Shown here: positions 8,717 to 13,596 of the stretch, piece by piece | Position numbering within the stretch: position 1 is the first letter of the stretch | How the letters are laid out: every line of letters starts with the position of its first letter | NCBI GenBank assembly: GCA_027596945.1 | Contig: JADGJH010000870.1 | Span: 1 to 13,596 of the forward strand | Length of the DNA: 13,596 nucleotides | Origin: Physocladia obscura | Taxonomy: Eukaryota; Chytridiomycota; Chytridiomycetes; Chytridiales; Chytriomycetaceae | Direction: 5' to 3' | Made by a program: the position numbers and the translations under genes | Notes under the pieces: generated by a model | Database searches by the model: none | The model's input: only the letters and a program-made list of their open reading frames with translations | What the model was told of the DNA's origin: nothing

Positions 8717-11700
8717 TCAAGCCAAATGATGAAGCAAAAGGAATCCAAAAACTTTTCCAAATTTGGCAGAATTCACTGGTTTAACAATATTTGAAACATA
8801 ATAACTGGCAATACTCAAACCCCCAATCGCGTCCATCCCTACTTTCCCTTTTGTCATTGCAATTTCTGTTTTCTTCAATAATAATGCAAACTGTTCCCTG
8901 GCCCATTCCTCCAGATTGAATTGCTGCCTTTGGTGTTTGCGCCCTTCGCCGTTAATAAAACCAGTCCAAAGCTCAATTTCAGTCAATTTTGGACGACAAA
9001 AGCACGCAATACGGTCAAGCTCCGCCTCAAAGGATACTTGAAACTTTATTGCTTCGTCAACAAACGATTCCCATTTTATGTACTTCAGTTTGATGAATTT
9101 CCAAATTGGATCTAAATCTGGAGACTTGTACATTTCTGTAAACAGAGTATCGTTATAACTACACGATTTTTCAAGCAAGTAATTTAACTCGTCATCACGG
9201 TACATGAGTCCTTGTACGCGCGGACTTTGGTAGTATCCAGTTTTTACAGGCTGATTGGGTTTGTACATGAAGTCCGGACGGCTTTTCAGTTTTGGTGCCT
9301 TTTTGATGTCTGCAGGTATTCCAGATTTGGCAAAATCAACAGCGTGATTGCAAAGTTCTGATAAAAGTAGACAATCTGGATGGGTTGATCCGCCAGGTAG
9401 TTGATCAGCAAGTGCCAAATGACGTTTCGAAATCATTCCAAGTTTGTCATGTTGAATGAAATAAACTACAAAATCAGCAATATCATCTATTGTGACAGGG
9501 CTCTCCAATTCCAATGGACTGACTGCAGTGTATGCTGCCGCTTGTTTGAAATTGTTTCGCTTTGGGAAAAAGTCGTGATTGGAAACAATGCTGAACATAT
9601 CTCCGTCCAAGTCTCCTCCACCGAGCTTTGACGGGAGATCGCGATTTCCAAACTGAGAAAATACAATCACATTGCGCATATGCTGAAGTTCAGGTACATT
9701 TACAGCGATGACTGGCTGCACATCGCCAGGATGAATGACCGGTGATCTGAAAATGAGAAATTAGAGGAAATTTGATTTTGAGAGCTTCTAAAAATTACCG
9801 GTATATAATACATGGCCCAGTTAACACTTTTGAAACTTCAGGTGACAAAAGCTGCACATAAACTTGCCCCTCTTTTAAAGTACCAGTCTCATCCAAAACA
9901 CCAAACAATGTCCAGCCACCAGGAATTTGCAACCGAGCCCTATACTTGATCTCCTTGAGCTTGTACGCTCTAATATGATCAAAAGCATGTCGCACAAATT
10001 TATTTGCAAACCAATCAGGAATGCCAAGATTCTCCCACAACTGAACAGAGTTGCCAAAGACGCCATCAATTCCGGCTAGTTTGATCAGTTTCTTGGGACT
10101 GCTCCAAATTCCAGCAAGTTCTCGCACAAATTTTCTTTGAAGTTCAAGAAATACTTGCTTTGGAACACCAAGATCTTCAAGGATCAGAATAATTTGACGG
10201 TTCAAATATGCATCACGGCAAATTGATGAGTCATCCGCAACTTCAATAGTCATGCAGTTTGGTGAATGAAATTTGACCATTGACTTGCGAATAATCATCT
10301 TTCTTCCAGTTAAGCTGAAAACCCATATTCAGCATAATATATATGTAAAAATACAAATAGAACTCTTACAAACCTGGGATCAATCGAAACCATTCCCTTT
10401 GCACCGCCAAATCGAATTTGAAATGCGCTGGGGATGATATCCAGTGTATTCTCGGACTTTTTCTTGTTTTGACTGATGTTCTTAATGCTTTTCAATTTTT
10501 CCCACATTTGTTTTGCAAGCAACGGTGAAACTGATCCGATTCCATCACTGAACAAATAACCATTGCGCACAATGTCTGGCATATTCATTTGCACTTCTTG
10601 TGGGCTTATAGTAACTGTACTAGAGGTACTTGAGAAAGCTTGGCCCATTCTGGCAGCATAACGAGCTGGACTTTTTATCATGCTGAAATCACCCATCCAA
10701 GTGCGAATTGAATTCACAGTAACTGAACCATCTTCAGGTTCCATGAAAAAGAGCACACGGCCTTCTTTCAGGGACATATTCGAAAATGCGAGAAATTTAA
10801 ACAGTCTTCCAGCTATTTTAATACCGTCTTTCAAAAAGCCACAAAATCGATCTTCATAAATAATGTTATGTGGTATGTCGCAAAGTGAATTGTGTCCAAT
10901 ATGGCTTCCATCTTCTTCAACAAAACTGACATGCAAAAAGTTATCAGAATAATTCTTGTATTGCCGAACAACTCGATTACTTTTATCAAGATATGGCCCT
11001 TCAAGATACATTCCAGTAGGCGTTACATATAGTTGATACTTCATACAGTATCTGTTGCGGTCATAATCAACAACTGTGAATTTGTGTTCTGCAACAATTT
11101 CGCTAAAAAGCTTGTTAAAATTTGGCCGAGATTCACCTTTAAATGGTTCCCAATTGGCACGGCGTACAAGTTGAATTAAAAGATCCGAAATTTCATCATC
11201 AGTATGACTTAAGATGAGAGGCATAATGCTTGCTTTGAAAAACTCCACAAGTTCAACTGGAAACATAATAGACCATGTTTGTATGATTGATAGTTGATAC
11301 GCAATTTTAATTGGCACTGAACGAAACATCTTCTTGAGAGTTTCTTGATACTTGCGATGATATAATCCTCCAGGAGCAATCAGCACTGGGCTTTGAACAG
11401 AGCGACTAACGCGGCTGAAAATTGAAGCAACTTTGTCGGTCCTCGATGGATGAAATTTTATTTGGCAGACAAGTGAGTTGAAAACAAACCATGAGTGTTT
11501 TGGGTTGACTTGATAGAGTCGTGAAAACTTTATTTTTGAAATTTCTGTGTAAGAACATGTTGTAGTTTCAGAAGTATCAGCAATAACTGGCGCATGGGCA
11601 AGAGTTATATATATTACTGATTCTTTTGAAGTATGCTGAAGAACCACAGATTTGATATCCTGGTGAATCTAATTTAACAAACAAAAAACATAATAACGAG

Positions 11701-12682
11701 GGCTTACATATTCAAAAAATTGTATTTGAACATCTGCAGACAGTTTGAGTTTAAAAATATCCTTATCGACTTCAAAAAATGGATGATCGAAGGAGTTCAT
11801 GCCAACAATTTGAGAGGCTTTCCATTCAGGAGAAAATGTCGGACTACCACGTTCATTTGGCGCAAGAATATTGAACGAAACAAATCCAACATTATTTGCC
11901 ATAGGCAGAAGAGTACTTGTGCTTTGAGGTTGAGGCTTTACTTCCGCAATGTGTTTCGTGGTCTCATTGTCGCACCACACACCGAACCAAGCTTCTCGCA
12001 TAGGAACTGAGACATCAAGATCATCATCATCAGAATCAACATCAGGCATGTTTGAAGTCCAACGTGAAGAGTTTGACTCAGCAGCCGAAGACATTGCGGC
12101 GAGCGAAGCAATTTCGTCATTGTCGCTCCAACCATCAACATCCCAATCAATCATTTGCAACAAATCACGAATTTCGTCATTACTTTTTGTATTTCCTGCG
12201 GATTCATGAACTACTGGTTGAGCGTGTAATAATGCTTTGACGACATTGGCATTAGGCTATGGAAAAATCAATATTTATTCAAAGTGGACAGAAAGCTTAC
12301 TCTTTTTTTAGAATTCAGTGGTTTGAGTTCGGTACGCCCAACGCAAATACGACCCCATTTTCCAGCAGAAATAAGAAACTGCCCTGCTCCTTCACTTGGA
12401 ACAGTAAGCAACGCCTATTGCATGGGTTGAAGAAACAAACGTCAATATTTGTTCAACCCAAACTTAAGCATAACTAAACCTTTTCTCTGCCACGGGGTTT
12501 GAAGATATCAAATCGAGTGTTGCGCCATTCGTCAGATTCGGCAAATGCCATCTGGATCGCCTTTACAAATCACGAAAAGCAAAGGATCAAAATAATTTCT
12601 AACAGTGTTAAAAACTTTCTCTCACATTCTCAATGTCTCTGATCTTGAGAATATATGGTGGTACGCATAGATGCAACTCCAT
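8717..12682 (-). CDS. Cellular RNA-dependent RNA polymerase (RDR/QDE-1 family)
   Basis: Spliced from seven exons to 1213 residues, the usual size for eukaryotic RDR proteins. The start is ATG 12680-12682. The first 85 residues are a small N-terminal domain. An acidic, Ser/Asp-rich, probably disordered segment (about 121-166, including DSDDDD) follows. The polymerase region starts after about 450. Recognisable blocks are YLEGPYLDKSNRVVRQY (488), RYAARMGQAFS (603), FSDGIGSVSP (640), QIRFGGAKGMVSIDP (684) and the catalytic GGGDLDGD with the aspartate triad at 916, 918 and 920. By family knowledge it copies single-stranded RNA into double-stranded RNA for Dicer and Argonaute, giving quelling-type silencing and control of transposons or viruses. 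All catalytic residues visible are intact and there are no in-frame stops. It is not a viral polymerase: the double-psi beta-barrel motif DLDGD and the introns are cellular. Confidence 0.95.
8717..12682 (-). other. Exon-intron structure of the RdRP gene
   Basis: Exons (5' to 3' on the minus strand): 12682-12626, 12560-12480, 12414-12301, 12256-11708, 11668-10374, 10314-9799, 9746-8717. Introns are 65, 65, 44, 39, 59 and 52 nt, all GT-AG. Exon lengths 57, 81, 114, 549, 1295, 516 and 1030 sum to 3642 nt, divisible by three. The first four introns are phase 0. Introns 2 and 5 have weak donors (GTTTAG and GTTTGT). At intron 5 the better-looking GTAAGA donor four bases downstream was rejected, because it breaks the frame at DP-S|LTGRKMIIRKSM. 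The last junction restores GPCIIY-R|SPVIHPGDVQPV, a conserved RDR block. Confidence 0.88.
12423..12460 (-). other. Hairpin-forming inverted repeat filling RdRP intron 2
   Basis: TGGGTTGAA (12423-12431) and TTCAACCCA (12452-12460) are perfect reverse complements, and partial pairing continues inward. The hairpin sits within the 65-nt intron 12415-12479, which has a weak GTTTAG donor. Folding would bring the two splice sites together. Confidence 0.6.
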
Positions 12683-12924
12683 CCTTTTATTTTTGTTAAA
12701 TTTTTAAATTTTTGAAGCAACACTTTTGTGGTTGGGGTTGTTGAAACCTGATCCCATTGGTGAATGTGGCTGGCTTCGGAAAAAAATTAGAATGAACCAG
12801 AATAAAATGGCCAGATCCCATTGGTGAATTACACCAGAAATACTGGTCACACAATTTTCGGAATGTTTGCGGTTCAGGTCACAGAATAATGAACCAGACA
12901 AAATAAATAGCATTTTTAATTACG
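12683..12924. other. Intergenic stretch with dispersed direct repeats
   Basis: The 242 bp between the RdRP start and the VTC remnant hold no ORF I can support. The 16-mer GATCCCATTGGTGAAT occurs at 12750-12765 and 12814-12829. AATGAACCAGA occurs at 12791-12801 and 12888-12898. The sequence next to the RdRP ATG (12690-12720) is A/T-rich and could hold its core promoter. The missing 5' half of the VTC gene is not here. Confidence 0.6.
12750..12829. repeat. Direct repeat of 16 bp, 64 bp apart
   Basis: GATCCCATTGGTGAAT is present twice and exactly, at 12750-12765 and 12814-12829. A further 11-bp repeat pair (12791-12801 and 12888-12898) interleaves with it. This suggests a partial, diverged duplication of roughly 65-100 bp. 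Confidence 0.7.
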
Positions 12925-13576
12925 GGAGACCTTCGCGTACGTATTTCATTGGAAACTGAACTCACATTTATTCGAGAGGGTAGCGCTACGCTTAGTGGGA
13001 GAAATTGGAGAAGGAAAGACTTGCGCTACGCGGCCATTTGAGTATTTAGATAAAGTTGATGTTGATAGCTTTCAATACGCTATTTTGGAAGTGACGATTC
13101 AAACTTTTGAAGATGGTGGAGCAGCTGAGTGGGTTCGGTTCAAAAGCTTGTGAATGACCTTATGGTTAGTTTTTATTTAGTTTCTGCGATATGTTCAAAT
13201 TTTTTTTTTTTGAAAAATTAAAGGTAACAGAGGTTTCAATATTTTCAAAATATATTCACGGTGCATCCATTCAACTTAAAGACTACGTTAACATTATACC
13301 TGAATGGGTTCCTCTTGTTGGTAGTGACAATATGAATGAAGTGACTGGCAAGAGAATGCAGCCTTCAGACATTCTCGATGCCGCAGAGCCAGTTAAATCA
13401 AATTCGGATCTTGTAGGAAGCCAACTAGACTTGGATCAAATGTTCCATTGGGAACTCCTGCAGTTGTTCGGTTCCAGGCTATTAATGTAACAAAACGAAT
13501 TGTCCTTCCTGTCCGAATTGAACCAAAAGCTTATTTTGCGAATGAACGAACGTTTTTAACTTGGTTGCAATGTGAC
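12925..13576 (+). pseudogene. Truncated, frameshifted VTC polyphosphate polymerase-like gene
   Basis: By family knowledge, fungal VTC2/3/4 proteins have an SPX domain, a polyphosphate polymerase tunnel domain and a C-terminal DUF202 membrane domain, and make polyphosphate at the vacuole. Here only the distal part is seen: RVRISLETELTFIRE and NWRRKD (frame 1), RPFEYLDKVDVDSFQYAILEV (frame 2, from about 13031), VQKLVNDLM (frame 1, 13138-13164), FSKYIHGASIQL (frame 3, from 13224) and [20 protein letters not shown] (frame 2, from about 13490), the start of DUF202. The SPX domain and the first half of the tunnel domain are missing upstream. Frames break near 13021-13031, 13131-13138 and 13430-13445. 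The third frame change, 13165-13223, looks like a genuine 59-nt GT-AG intron. The window ends inside DUF202. Either a decayed copy or a low-quality contig end. Confidence 0.75.
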
Positions 13577-13596
13577 TTTTTTTTTTTTTTTTTTTT
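13577..13596. repeat. Terminal 20-T homopolymer
   Basis: The window ends in 20 consecutive T residues that interrupt the VTC remnant inside its DUF202 segment, just after codons reading [10 protein letters not shown]. This may be a genuine T tract or the homopolymer where an assembly stopped. Confidence 0.8.

Noticed and set aside
8717..12682. Integrated RNA-virus polymerase
   Set aside because: The catalytic block is DLDGD with FSDGIG upstream, the cellular RDR/QDE-1 arrangement, and the gene has six spliceosomal introns. Viral GDD-type palm motifs are absent.
13422..13445. A short intron to explain the last frame change in the VTC remnant
   Set aside because: The only local GT...AG pair would be about 16 nt, far below the intron sizes seen here, so a frameshift is the simpler reading.
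1..13596. CRISPR arrays, tRNA or rRNA genes, transposase genes
   Set aside because: No regularly spaced repeats, cloverleaf-like sequence or transposase motifs were seen on either strand.

Overview
This AT-rich window reads as nuclear DNA of a eukaryotic microbe, most likely an early-diverging (chytrid-like) fungus. That is an inference. It rests on twelve short GT-AG introns (39-91 nt), a cellular RNA-silencing RNA-dependent RNA polymerase, a remnant of a vacuolar transporter chaperone (VTC) polyphosphate polymerase gene, and a Pls-like assembly-line enzyme. No species can be named from the sequence alone.

Layout: (1) 110-1791, plus strand: a broken protein-coding gene of unrecognised family, readable only by switching frame about six times and crossing two in-frame TAA codons. 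It carries a 39-bp in-frame tandem duplication. (2) 1967-7459, minus strand: an intact seven-exon gene for a 1711-residue multidomain enzyme. It has an adenylate-forming (ANL) domain, an extra ANL C-terminal-like subdomain, a phosphopantetheine carrier domain, and three repeated units of membrane segments plus a left-handed beta-helix (LbH) domain, as in the C-terminus of epsilon-poly-lysine synthetase-type proteins. (3) 7460-8716: about 1.25 kb of mostly non-coding sequence with one doubtful small ORF on the minus strand. (4) 8717-12682, minus strand: an intact seven-exon gene for a 1213-residue RDR/QDE-1-type RNA-dependent RNA polymerase. (5) 12683-12924: a short intergenic stretch with direct repeats. 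(6) 12925 to the window end, plus strand: a 5'-truncated, frameshifted VTC-like gene that runs into a 20-T tract.

Both intact genes were rebuilt by splicing. Each gives an uninterrupted frame whose total length is a multiple of three (5136 and 3642 nt including stop), and family motifs continue across the junctions. They lie head to tail. The enzyme should load an acyl or aminoacyl group on its carrier Ser880 and pass it to membrane-embedded LbH domains, while the RdRP should make double-stranded RNA for small-RNA silencing. Nothing in the sequence ties the two functionally.

The most interesting material is the architecture of the assembly-line protein: a degenerate second ANL C-terminal subdomain, a Ser/Arg-rich insertion beginning exactly at an intron, and a threefold TM-LbH repeat. 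Also notable is the contrast between two intact central genes and two broken genes at the window ends.
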